From positions 12,501-40,000 of the forward strand of contig LUCW03002360.1 of assembly GCA_001586965.3 (NCBI GenBank): 27,500 bases of DNA. The letters are read 5' to 3'. The stretch is from Sphaeroforma sirkka. Taxonomy: Eukaryota; Opisthokonta; Ichthyosporea; Ichthyophonida. The position numbers were made by a program, and so were the translations under genes. Positions 1 to 11,528 of the stretch are shown here, in pieces. Numbering within the stretch: position 1 is the first letter of the stretch; every line of letters starts with the position of its first letter. The notes below the pieces were generated by a model. That model was not told the origin of the DNA and did no database searches. It saw only the letters and a list, made by a program, of their open reading frames with translations.

Positions 1-55
<55 letters not shown>

Positions 56-153
56 ATATATACACATATATAATATATTATATTTTATATATATTTGTAT
101 ATATATATAATATATTATAAAATATATTATATTATATTATATATATATACATA

Positions 154-184
<31 letters not shown>

Positions 185-213
185 TTATATATATATATAT
201 ATATATAATACCA
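1..213. repeat. (TA)n microsatellite and AT-only low-complexity tract
   Basis: Almost pure alternating T and A with a few GTAT and CATA interruptions. It reaches the left edge, so its true length is unknown. No coding signal is seen here or in 214-529, which is ordinary mixed sequence. Confidence 0.95.
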
Positions 214-529
214 CCCATGCTATTGAACTACACTCATGCTCCCTGTTGACTTATGGATATGAATGGTGTTTGTGTGTCCAGTGTTAGGCATTGAGATTTG
301 TCTTGGCGTGTTGTGGTTTTGGTTGTGGTATTTAGTATCACTGTTTGTTGTGTATTCCCTTTCTCGTACATATAGTCCTTATGTAAGTAGTATCCATATG
401 CACAGTAGACTGCTTCTTTGCATTATAACTTGCTGTTTCTCTCTCTGCTGCGTCGCTGGTGGTTCCGGCAATGTGCACTCTATCACTCTATTGCTGTGGC
501 TTCTAATGGTTGATATATATACAACATAC

Positions 530-645
530 TTATACACCTTCACACTTGGTTCTCACGTATATATAACTTCAACTTGTACACCTTCACACTTGGTTATTAT
601 ATATATGACGTAAACTTGTACGCCTTCACACTTTCCCAGATTTTT
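530..645. repeat. Three-copy minisatellite of about 43 bp
   Basis: The phrase acaccttcacact recurs at 534, 578 and, with one change, 620, so the spacing is 44 and 42 bp. The array lies just upstream of the splice acceptor at 690-695 and is therefore probably inside the last intron of the plus-strand gene that ends at 823. Confidence 0.8.
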
Positions 646-695
646 TGTACGCTGATGTGTATTCACCTGCCTGATTTGTTTCCCTTTCTTATCAG

Positions 696-823
696 CATCG
701 TTGTTTGCCGATGTGTTACTGGACACGGAACTGTTCACACTCGAGGGTATGGGATCAAAGAAGGGCCGTTATCTGTTTATGTACAATGCTTTGACGGAGA
801 CAGCCCGGGCCAACTCGCCATGA
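696..823 (+). CDS. Last coding exon of an unrecognised plus-strand gene
   Basis: A strong acceptor (pyrimidine tract then atcag at 691-695) opens a 128-bp exon that enters at codon position 2, encodes 41 residues and stops at TGA 821-823. The peptide begins SLFADVLLDTELF and contains GMGSKKGRYLFMYNAL. It has a balanced amphipathic composition, unlike the low-complexity reading frames around it. A canonical AATAAA starts 37 bases after the stop. The upstream exons must lie further left, and I could not identify one with certainty in 214-690. I do not recognise the family. The other open frames across this stretch lack comparable splice support. It could be a chance exon, but the acceptor, stop and poly(A) signal agree. 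Confidence 0.6.
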
Positions 824-840
824 CCTATGATAAATAGAGT

Positions 841-1490
841 AGTAATGAAATACAGCTGTAATAAAGTAATATAGCTGTGATAAAGAACTAATGTAATATA
901 GCTGTAATAAAGTAATATAGGTGAAATAGAGTAATATAGCTGGATACTATGTACACAACAAAATATGTGTATTTTGTGTGACATTGATTTCTACCTCAAT
1001 ATAGCCAAGACCATAGCCAGAAATATAGTCATATATATACCTATAGATATTATCATAAATATAGTCATAGATAAAGTCATAGATATATTCAGAAATACAG
1101 CCACATTATATAGCCACAGATACAGACAAAAAAATTGCCTCAGATATTTCCAGAAGTATACCCATATTATATAGCCATAGTAAAGTTGTAAATAAAGCCA
1201 TATATCCAAAAATACACCCATAATAATATATAGCCACAGATATAGTCATAGATAAAACCATAAATATATCCAGAAATATAGCCATACTATATAACCATTA
1301 ATTATAGTCATAAATGTAGACGTAGATATAGCTAAAAATTTAGCCATAGATACAGCCTTGAATATAGCACAAGTATAGTCAGAAAAACAACGAGAAATAT
1401 AGCCAGAAATATAGCCATAGATATAGCCATGAATATAGTCATGGATATAGTCATAATTATAGCCATAAAGGATTCATGCACATATTTATA
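841..1490. repeat. Degenerate AT-rich short-period repeats
   Basis: Positions 841-945 carry drifting copies of a taatatagctgtaataaag unit. Positions 990-1490 carry about forty degenerate copies of a roughly 12-base unit resembling atagccatagat or atagtcataaat. Reading frames here are products of the repeat. From about 1490 to 1990 the sequence is mixed and non-coding as far as I can see. Confidence 0.8.
860..865 (+). terminator. Poly(A) signal AATAAA
   Basis: Canonical AATAAA lies 37 bases after the TGA at 821-823. It would define the 3' end of the plus-strand gene and place it convergent with the minus-strand gene ending at 1990. Confidence 0.55.
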
Positions 1491-1793
1491 AATATAGCCC
1501 CATGCTCTATATACCTACTATATTGGGATTGTGGCACAAGTGAGAGATTATGCTCATCGCTTAGGAGTGTGATTGTGGTCTAGTGACTAATGTGTATCTT
1601 AGTGTGTTGGCCCTGTTGTGTTATACCTCGCATATTGACTGCACATTGTTCTGCTGGTCGGCCTTATCAAAATCAAAACCATACCATCTTCCAGTGATAA
1701 AATCTAGAAGCTCATCGAGTGTATCACAAATATTTTGGATCAATCGCTGAAACGTGTGTTCAAACCTTTTGCTGTCAGAATTAGTTTTAATAT

Positions 1794-1799
1794 TTTATT
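1794..1799 (-). terminator. Candidate poly(A) signal (AATAAA on the minus strand)
   Basis: TTTATT on the plus strand, about 190 bases beyond the TGA that ends the minus-strand peroxidase-LNR-ShKT frame. The sequence is AT-rich, so support is moderate. Confidence 0.4.
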
Positions 1800-1989
1800 A
1801 CCCGTGCTTTTCTAACCAGCTTTGTTTGCCGGCGTAACTAAATATGATAGTACCTAAATAATGTAGACTATATCGATCTGAACTTGAATTCTGTCCTGTG
1901 TATAATAATAAAACTACTTCTAAACTATTAGTGATCCATGTGAAAATGGATCAATCTAATATCTGTTTTCTTTGTCTTTTTCCTTGACT

Positions 1990-2864
1990 TCAATACATGC
2001 TGTCTTGCACAGTATCTCCATGTACTCGTGCGCAATCCACAGACCAGTCCTTCACCGCGTGCGCATCATAGCGATCGGCATACTGACAGGCATTGGGACA
2101 CTTGGTCAGCATATATTCAGGCAGGGTGTCACACTTGCCAATGAAGGCCCATCCTGTACAGTAGTCTTCAAAGTCTCCCCATGGATCTCCGTCACAATCG
2201 TTGTTGTCATCGCGAGTCCAGTCCGCTACGCAGTCGTTATTGTCAAAACTGCATGCGGCGTTGTAGCAGGCGTCATTGCACACTCCGTCGCCTAACATCG
2301 ATGGGGAGCATTTCGGACTGCAGTTGTGCTTCTCGCAATCACCAGAGTCATGACGACATTTCTCAGTGTTGCACAGCTTATCACACATTCCATCACCTCG
2401 CCACTCCATGGGACACAGATCCGTGTCACACTATCTCTCGTTGGTATCAGTGGCCTCGCAGGTACCATCAACATAGAACACATCTTCCAACTGCTTATGA
2501 CACATTTTATTTTCCGCACAGACCGTTCCAATGGCCGAGCATCTGTCCGTGCCTTGATCAATCATTTTTTGCCAGGCCGGTGCAAAGGCTTTGGCAAACT
2601 TTTCATCACTCTCCGCGAACTCTAACGCATATTGGCGCATGTCCTTGTGCTTCAGCATCCAGAAGTCCGCAGGCAGACGAATGACCGCGCGAGAGATGCC
2701 ATCTACACACAGGGTGTCTGTGATTTCCATATTCTTAGCGTCTGTTGGTAATTCACAACCACGCATTGCCTGTAATTTCTCATCTCTGGCGATTGGTCGC
2801 CTCAGGTGCGGTTACCTTGGTGATACCCTGCTCTCCGCGGTTTCTGGCTTGAACATTGTGATCA
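1990..2864 (-). CDS. 3' part of a peroxidase-LNR-ShKT gene with an in-frame stop
   Basis: Two exons are visible: 2864-2816 and 2769-1990, separated by a 46-bp intron (gtaacc...attacag) that restores phase. The first 95 or so residues, including RLPADFWML and FAPAWQKMIDQG, match the C-terminal helices of plant-type heme peroxidases. A Cys-rich stretch follows. Two Lin-12/Notch-type repeats then appear: each has six Cys and the acidic calcium-site pattern (DGMCDKLC...HDSGDC and DGVCNDAC...DNNDC). A ShKT-like module follows (WAFIGKC, EYMLTKCPNAC), ending at TGA 1990-1992. TAG at 2433-2431 interrupts the frame exactly before the first LNR Cys, yet the frame stays open and well conserved for about 146 codons after it. 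The distal and proximal heme motifs are missing, and I found no further exons up to 4259. It may be a decaying duplicate, a gene with an unusual splice or readthrough, or a sequence error. The product, if made, is probably extracellular. Confidence 0.7.
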
Positions 2865-4065
2865 CTGGGGAATGTGGGGTCATATTTTTAATAGAAAATA
2901 TAAACAAATTCCAACCCAAGCAGTTACCCAATACCTACCGCCATACCCAATATTGAATACGACGTTCGTTTTGTATTGGCCAGTACAGGTGATGACATCA
3001 TATCTTGGTTTAGCTAACAGACGGACAGATCCAAAGATATGCGTTAGATTTACTCTTTAAAACGGGACCATACCTCTCACTAGCTCTTGACCAATAAAAT
3101 AAGATAGTATTTTTTCTTGCCATACGTAATATTTATTTTTGCTTTTTTTTGTATTTTGTTATGAAACAATTCAAAACAAAAAAACAATATGTACATACAT
3201 AGTCGAACATTGAGCTAATATATGTTATATCATAGCCTTCTGACTATCAAAAATATACGTATTATTATTTTAGGGCTTGCTCTGTTCATTGTTTAGTGTT
3301 CGAGGCCAACTTCCAAAGTGTTCCATGGACATATCTGTCCTGTGGAGTGTGGGGAACTGGAGACAAATTAAATACTATTAAAGTAGTCAGTACTATTTAT
3401 TTATTGCGAGTATTATTTTAATATTATTTTGGACACTGTTTGCTTTAACCTTGGTATTTAGAATAGTGAATACAACCGTCAGACGGACACACACATGATA
3501 TGTATATAATAATTAAATTAGGGCATACGGAGCCGAAAACCTCTCCCAAAAAAATTGTTTGACCAGAACGATAAATATGAATAGCTGCGCTCCTGAGTCG
3601 TAAGTCGTAATGAAGTTGCATATTCTGCTACACCCATCAGTTTCTGCCTTTAAACCACCTAACCATGGCACTCGGTAAGCCTCGTTGTGAGTTGTTATAA
3701 GTTTTCGATGTGCACCTTTGTGGTTCAATGCGATCGGCATTGTCGTTAATCGCTTACCCTGTACACTCACAAACATTATGGCTTTGGTTCCTTTCAATAA
3801 TTCTTTTGAGTGCTGCTAATAAACTACATGGTGTAACAAAGTCATGTAGATTCTTTTTAAATCAGTCGTGTATATGTGCGCATTTAATCCATACGTGTGC
3901 ATGAAATCGTTCAACTGAGTCTGTTGAGATTTGTATATGCCACACGAATGGTGTAATACAGACGTGCCGACACTTCACTCCAATGGAGAGTGTAGAAATA
4001 CTTCGATGCACTCTACTCAACCACGCTGCAGAAAATCTTTCTCGAGATCTACACTATACAAAATT
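2865..4065. other. Spacer without recognisable genes
   Basis: Between the peroxidase-LNR-ShKT exons and the bleomycin hydrolase 3' end I see only AT-rich mixed sequence. I looked here on the minus strand for a distal His motif and a GGHT-type proximal His motif of the missing peroxidase N-terminal half and found neither. Confidence 0.5.
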
Positions 4066-4228
4066 CATATGTATATCCACTAGCTATATAGTATTCATAC
4101 AATCTGTATATTTAGCACCCAATAGCTATAGAGTATCAATACAATCTTTGTATATAGCACCCACTAGCTATAAAGTATCTATACATTCTTTATATATATA
4201 GCACCCACTAGCTACAGAGTATCTATCC
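4066..4228. repeat. Four-copy minisatellite, 42-44 bp unit
   Basis: A tagctata core recurs at about 4081, 4123, 4165 and 4209 (the last copy reads tagctaca). It is followed each time by agtat and usually preceded by gcaccca. The array starts about 30 bases beyond the bleomycin hydrolase stop codon, so it probably sits in that gene's 3' untranslated region. Confidence 0.8.
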
Positions 4229-4259
4229 AGCATATCCCAAGCACCGAACGACTTCAGGT

Positions 4260-6498
4260 TCAGGCTAGCGTACCCATCGGGTCCCACGGGGGCAGGACAG
4301 ACGGGGTTGCAGTCAACGCTGGCACCTGCTCATCCTCGAGTTGGGACTTGTGTACCACAATCTGGTACACAAACTCTTTGAACCAATCCGCTGTCATGAT
4401 GTGGTAGCCCTTATCACCCAGTTTGTCGCCCCACGAGTTCTCCACCTACGGCAGCGGATGTGAGTGTGAGTGACTTCAGTACACGGCCACCGGTGATGAA
4501 ACCGGCATTGTACCCGTGTGAAGTGCTTGTGCATGAGTGCGTGTTGTGAGTGGTATCCCTTGCGTATTAATAGTGTGTTCAACTGGACACGTACTAAGAA
4601 GATAAAGCGAGGCTACGCACTGCTTGCGACTACCTACTGGATTGTCCGCCATTACAGCACACTACCTGCCACAACTGAAGCCACACCATAGCGAAACATA
4701 CATATCCCAATGAACTTACTCTGTACTTTGTGGGCAGTTCACCTTCGACTGGCACATCACAGCCCGTGAATAGCATGGCGTGGGTCATGAGCGACGCCTT
4801 GTACCGCAGCCTGTGTCCAGAAAAGCAGGGCAGGTGTAATGCGAGTGATGTGGCTAGTATTAGTATAGTGGTGAGGGATATCAGCGTGCTCGAGGAGACC
4901 TACACTCTATTACACACTGAACATATCAATCAATAACATCACTAACGAGTGATGTGTCGTATCTGTTGGTCATGCCCTTGTCTTGACAGATAAAATTATA
5001 CGCCTATTAATGGGCCAACACCACAAACAGTATACCATATACATATCAGTTATCGATATCACCACTGACGAGTAAGCATCTTTCCCTTTTGTGTGTGTGA
5101 AACCCCCTTGCCTTTGGTATGTGTACAACAATGAAAGACAGGCAACGGCACATGCACACAATCCGTATGATTTAAACAGCAGTCTCCACCATGCACCCGG
5201 TTCATGATGCATGCTTCTCCTAGTCAAAGGCCCCATGAGTATGTGTGCGTGTACCTACTGACTGGACGAAGTATATCAAAGGGTGTATGCACCTGAACAG
5301 ATGCAATAGAAGACACAGGTGTTGCGAAGCCATTGCAAAGACAGGTAACATCACCTGAGTTTGTTTTTCTGCACCTGATGTATAATACATGTGTGATAAG
5401 CGTACCATACATATGTCCTTTTCAACCTGATGCATAAGTGATAAAAAATCAACGTACAATACGCAATCATCGTCGTATAGGAGCCATATGCGCCACGTAC
5501 ACATGTTTACAGCCATATTAGCACACACACTCAACCGTATTAAACGCATTACCTGTCAGCTTTGTTCATGGCTGGGGCCACACCTTCTCCGTACACCAGA
5601 TCTACAGTGCATGCGAACAACCGATACGACAGAGGTTAGTAACAGGTGTGTGTACTTTGGAGACATGCATGTACATTTGATACTCCATGTATGGGGAATA
5701 TGGAGGAAAACTATACATAACTAGTTCAGCCCCATGCTACACATATTGATCAGTATGATCAGCATTATTCGCAGCTAGTTCAACCATTACTCGTAAGTAG
5801 TTCAGCCATTATTCACAGCTAGTGCTACCACTATTCACAACTAGTTCTACCATTATTCACAACTAGTTCTACCATTATCAACTAGTTCTACCATTATTCA
5901 CAACTAGTTCAACCGTTATTCACAACTAGTTCAGCCTCAACAAACAGTACGGCACAGTCACATAGGAGAGTGTTCCCACAACACCTGGTCAGATCAAGTG
6001 CTATGGCCACTTTGGTGCGATGAACTCGTTGGTGTAGTTTGTATTCGCTGGACAATTGAGAGTCCCGTCGTCACAAACAGGGACAAGTATTTTTTAGGGG
6101 GACAATCTCGGGCCCAGAAATAAGCACTTCAGGTGCAGTATAGCAAGCACATGCATAGTTGTTTTGCGTATTATCACCTACTCACCGTAGTCAAAGCAAT
6201 TGGGATCCATAACACCCAGATCACGATTGTGTTCCTGTGACGGGAGAGATCCGAATTTCAAGCTTTGTTACTAAAGTACAAGACGCGGTGCACGATCAAA
6301 ACAGTATATTTGGTGTATTCCTCTATACAAACTCTGGTACATATACACTAAATATGTGTACTGCTAGTATATATGTAGAAAATATACGTGTACAGGAAGA
6401 AACATAAGCTATACGACCATGTTAGACCTGACTAGTAAATGAATGGAGTCCCGATTGAAAGTAGAAACGAATGCATGTCTACAACTGTAAGTATACAT

Positions 6499-6573
<75 letters not shown>

Positions 6574-6584
6574 TATATACACAA

Positions 6585-6625
<41 letters not shown>

Positions 6626-7290
6626 AATGTATATATATGTGTGTGTCTGTTTGATATAATACCTGTCCAACATCACAGCCGAACCAGACGGCGTTGCCAT
6701 CCTTCAGTCGATCGTAGGTGTACTTTTGCAGAGTTTCGATGTCCACATTGATGTATCTATATCAATTTTACGGATTCAAAACGAATCGATTCAATATACT
6801 GATTATCACATAGGACATAGAATACCAACCCAATAGAATAACACCTGTACGAGATAGGCGTATCAACCGAATACGTTGAGAGTATATTTTATCCATGCAG
6901 TTATTAGAAAGCAATCAAAATAAAAGCTGTACTGGTTGGACGAATCAACCGAATACGTTGAAGCATACTTTGTTCATGCATGTCTCGTATAGCAATAGTC
7001 ACATGCCCAATTCTCACATACATGATTTTCGGACCTTGGTCAATATATGAACCGCATACAGATGCTACATTCTATTCCTTCCGAAAGGACCCTGTCATAT
7101 TCAGATTGCCGTTGCAGTGAAATGACCTGTGGCGACAGCACATGTATACATTAATGCTTGACACACACACACACATAACATGACTACGTATACACATACG
7201 TTTACACGTGCACTATATATATATATATATACACGTATACATATACTTAAATTCATAATGTATATATAAGTATATATATGTATATATATT

Positions 7291-7322
<32 letters not shown>

Positions 7323-7586
7323 CATTTTTTTATAATTACATATACATACGTACATACATATATATATATATATATACACCTATGTATATATATATAGATA
7401 TATACATAGATACATATGTATATATATATAAATATACATATAACTATACAAATATGGATATAAATATAGATATATGCATAGATATATATATAGATATATT
7501 TATATATATATATATATATATACATGAATATATATATATACATATGTTACATATACATATATATATATATAAACATAAATATATAG

Positions 7587-7636
<50 letters not shown>

Positions 7637-10600
7637 GCAAAGGTATAGATCACATATATACATACATACAGACGTAAGTGCGTACATATATAGATAGATA
7701 GATGGTTAGTTAGACAGATAAAGGGGTAGGCAGGTAGGTAGATAGATAGACAGATATAAAATCAAATAGATAGGTAGATAGATGCAAGGAAATACAAGTA
7801 TGTCTATATTTAGCGTGCACATACCTGATGCGGTGGCCTTCAACGGTGTTGCCTAGATAGTCAACTGTAAATGCAAAGTGATATAAACAGCACGCGGAAG
7901 GTCAGCAGAGATAAGTCCTATAAAGAAACATGAACGTGTGTGTGTGTGTATAAGGTTGCATACATTTGTGTGTAGATGCCTATATGGATATCCCTGTCTG
8001 TTGGCGTATGTATTTGAGTCATGTCGGTATACTGCTCATATGGTATGTGAGTGTCTGTATCTGTTTGTATATGTATGACGTTATGCAGAGTGTGCATATG
8101 ATATTCGAGCATCCCATTCTGTTTGTACATATATTTGCGTGATGCAAGTATTATGTGTGTGCATGCGTACGACAGCGTAACTAACATATATAAGTCCAAC
8201 TTAACGTGCGTGCATACTACAGCGTAACTCACCTGTATACGTCGTATTGTACGCATTGCGGGGATCGTTAATGAGAGAGATGTAGTCATTGACATTGATG
8301 CCCGTGTGGGTGCGGTAGAAGGACAGGGGCGTGAGGTTATCATAGCGAGTGAAGGCCTTGTCTTTGTTGTGGAATGTCCTGCAGAAGACAGTGTCGTCAA
8401 GCGAATGGTATATAAACGCATATGAATATACATGAGATGATTCTACATGAATGCATATGAATATACATGGATGATCCTGTATGAATGCATATGAATATAC
8501 ATGGGATGATTCTATATAGATGCATATGAATATACATGGATGATTCTGTATAAATGCATATGAATATACATAGGATGATTCTGTATAAATGCATATAAAT
8601 ATACATGGGATGATTCTACATAAATGCATATGGATATACATGGATGACTTTATATAAGTATAAGCTCATACGATAACGTATGCCACACTTCCACGCAAAT
8701 ACAAGCCCATTGAACCCCGAAACCACCTACACATACAGCATAACCTGGTGCATAACAAAGCAATCCTTACCAGCTGAAAGTGGTGGGGAGCGGTCCGAAA
8801 TGAATGGACAGGACATTGTACACCTGGGTCATGAAGGTGTCCTTCATTTCTCGGCATTGGGCCATATTGCCCCCGGTCTGCTTATACTCGCTGCGTAGGC
8901 GACAGCAGTACTCACGCACTTTCTTGTTGAGCATTCGGTTCAAGTGGACACTGGATTTGGTCGTCACCACTTCAGGATAGACTGACTACAGAGGAGAGGT
9001 GTGGGTGGCAAATGAGGCTATGAGAAGAAAGTAGCAAAGTGGAGGAAGGGTAAACGATAATAACACACAGACCACTGTGTATACATCAGACACGTATGTC
9101 ATATGTGTACCAATATATAGGTATTTGTGATATATGTCTACATGTGTATACATACAGGTATTTGTGCTATATACATTCATAGAGATGGTATCTGTGATGC
9201 ATGTCCATTTGTATTCATATATATATATATATACTCATACATATTCACATGAGGTGTGTGTTTAAAACAAGTGCAAACGCAGACGCACCTTGGGTACCAG
9301 GCCGTATTTCTCGACAATGTTGACAAACATGTCGTACTGGCCACCATCCTCGAGCGGATTGTTCAGAAAGTGCTGAATGAGCCGACTGATGCGATATATG
9401 TAAGGAATAAACAAAAAAATATATGAACTATAAATAAGAATAACGAATAAATGAGATATAACCATGCAAGAAACGAATAAACGCAATTTAAATAAGGAAT
9501 AAACGAATAAATATATCAGATATAACTAAGAATGAACGAATAAATGAGATAAACAAGACATACGAATAAATGCAATAAGTAAGGAATCAACGAATAAATA
9601 TGAGATATAAACAAGAAATAAACGAATGCATGATATGAGTAAGAGATAAACAAACAATTGAGATATAAAGAAGGAATAAATGAATAAATGAGATATAAAT
9701 AAGAAATAAACAAATAAATGAGACATAAATGAGATCAAAACAAAAATCAACCTCAATTTATATCTCAACACAGGGAACATGTTTATAGAAAGTGAGCGGT
9801 TATAAATGGCCGAACTCAATCTATCGGTAGGTACGTTACATATGATCACTTGCCTTACACTCATACACAGTCTACGAGAAAAGTAGCACACTCCACACAC
9901 CTGTCCGTGTCTTCATCCATTGTGTTGAGTATATTCTCTAACAGGAAATTAACGCGTTCCAACTTGTCGTGGAAGAACAGATAAGTCTGTGACAGTTCAA
10001 AGTCGTCTGCTAGCTTGTGGTTTTTCTGCGCCGCGGCGGAGGTAATGGGACCAATGGCACATATGAGGACAGCGACAGAACTAGCGCATCATACAGATGC
10101 CAAATAAGTAAACGTAAATGGCGATATAAACGCGATATAGAGATGTGCCCAATGGCACGTATGAGGACAGCGACAGAACTAGCGCATCATACAGATGCCA
10201 AATAAGTAAACGTAAATGGCGATATAAACGCGATATAGAGATGCGCCCAATGGCACGTATGAGGACAGCGACAGAACTAGCGTATCATTAAGATGCCAAG
10301 AAAGTAAACGTAAATGGCGATATAAAGGCAATATAGGGATGCGCCGCTGAGAGAATCCCTTAGTTGTAGTCCATTGGCTCGCTTATTTAGAAGTAGTAGC
10401 CGTCAACTGTATGGTCTGCGAATAAGCAACAACAGCCATACAGAGACTTATAACAGAATGAGTACATAAACACACATACGTATTTTTGGATATAGTTATC
10501 TATGTAACTGTGAATACGCGTGCCATACGGATGCACGATCTATAGACAGACACATGGTATATATATAACCGTGCGCAGTGGGACTGTATCTCATACCATC

Positions 10601-10941
10601 ATCTCCAAGCGAATCATATTGCAGGCTGCAAACAACCAGCATCGCCCAGTGGACTGTTGATTGGTTGCCTTGCCCTCAATGGCAACCTAAAAGAATGAAC
10701 ACAGGACAGGTGAGACAATGCGTAGTAGCATTGGTACATAACCACAGACAAGGGCAAGATAGTTATAGCAAACAGGTGGTGTGACAAGCGGACAATATAG
10801 ATGCGTAGTTACAGGGGATGACATCACAATAGTGAACATGGACGAAGGGAAGTGCGGTGAGTCATCGATTGAACGACGAAAATATCTGAGATGGGCATAT
10901 GTTGACATTTAGAAGCTCGTTCTTACTTAAAATACATACAG

Positions 10942-10977
<36 letters not shown>

Positions 10978-11375
10978 GTGATGTGTGTGACGCACGTACG
11001 TATGTATGTATGTATATGTATGTATGTATGTATATGTAGGTATGCATGTATGTATGTATTTTAGGTATGAATGCCTGCCTGCCTGCCTGTATGCATGTAT
11101 GTGTGTGATGTATGTATGTATGTATGTATGTATGTATATACGTATGTATGTATGCATGTATGTATGTATGTGTATATATATATATATGTATGTATGTATG
11201 CATGTGTATGTACGTGTGTAAGCATGCTTGCATGTTCATGTATGTATGGGCATGCCTCCGTGCGTCGCCGTGTATCACGTACGTATGTATGTAATGTAAT
11301 GTATGTAATGTATGTATGTATGCATGTATGTATGTACGTAATGTATATGTATGTGTGTATGCGTATGTGTGTATG

Positions 11376-11407
<32 letters not shown>

Positions 11408-11425
11408 TGATGTATGTATATATAT

Positions 11426-11467
<42 letters not shown>

Positions 11468-11492
11468 CACCCCACTCTTCACACACACACAC

Positions 11493-11528
<36 letters not shown>

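Noticed and set aside
1972-2684. Plus-strand frames antisense to the peroxidase-LNR-ShKT exon
   Set aside because: They are shadows of the minus-strand coding frame, which carries the recognisable domains.
3513-3797. Minus-strand frame containing a GAH triplet, tested as a missing peroxidase exon
   Set aside because: The context (ALNHKGAHRKL) does not match the proximal-His motif, and no phase-compatible splice sites connect it to the exon at 2864.
6000-6075. Possible extra minus-strand exon ([14 protein letters not shown]) inside BLMH intron 9
   Set aside because: The BLMH exons on each side already join in phase with full family coverage, so no exon is missing, and splice sites here are poor.
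6409-7653. Several open frames rich in Tyr-Ile, Val-Cys and His-Thr on both strands
   Set aside because: They are translations of (AT)n, (AC)n and (TACA)n microsatellites inside BLMH introns 7 and 8. Their only non-repeat part is the BLMH exon at 6756-6663.
8201-8641. A 146-codon minus-strand frame treated as one protein
   Set aside because: The second half is the real BLMH exon (8378-8233). The first half is the translated 34/35-bp minisatellite in the intron, separated by a good acceptor.
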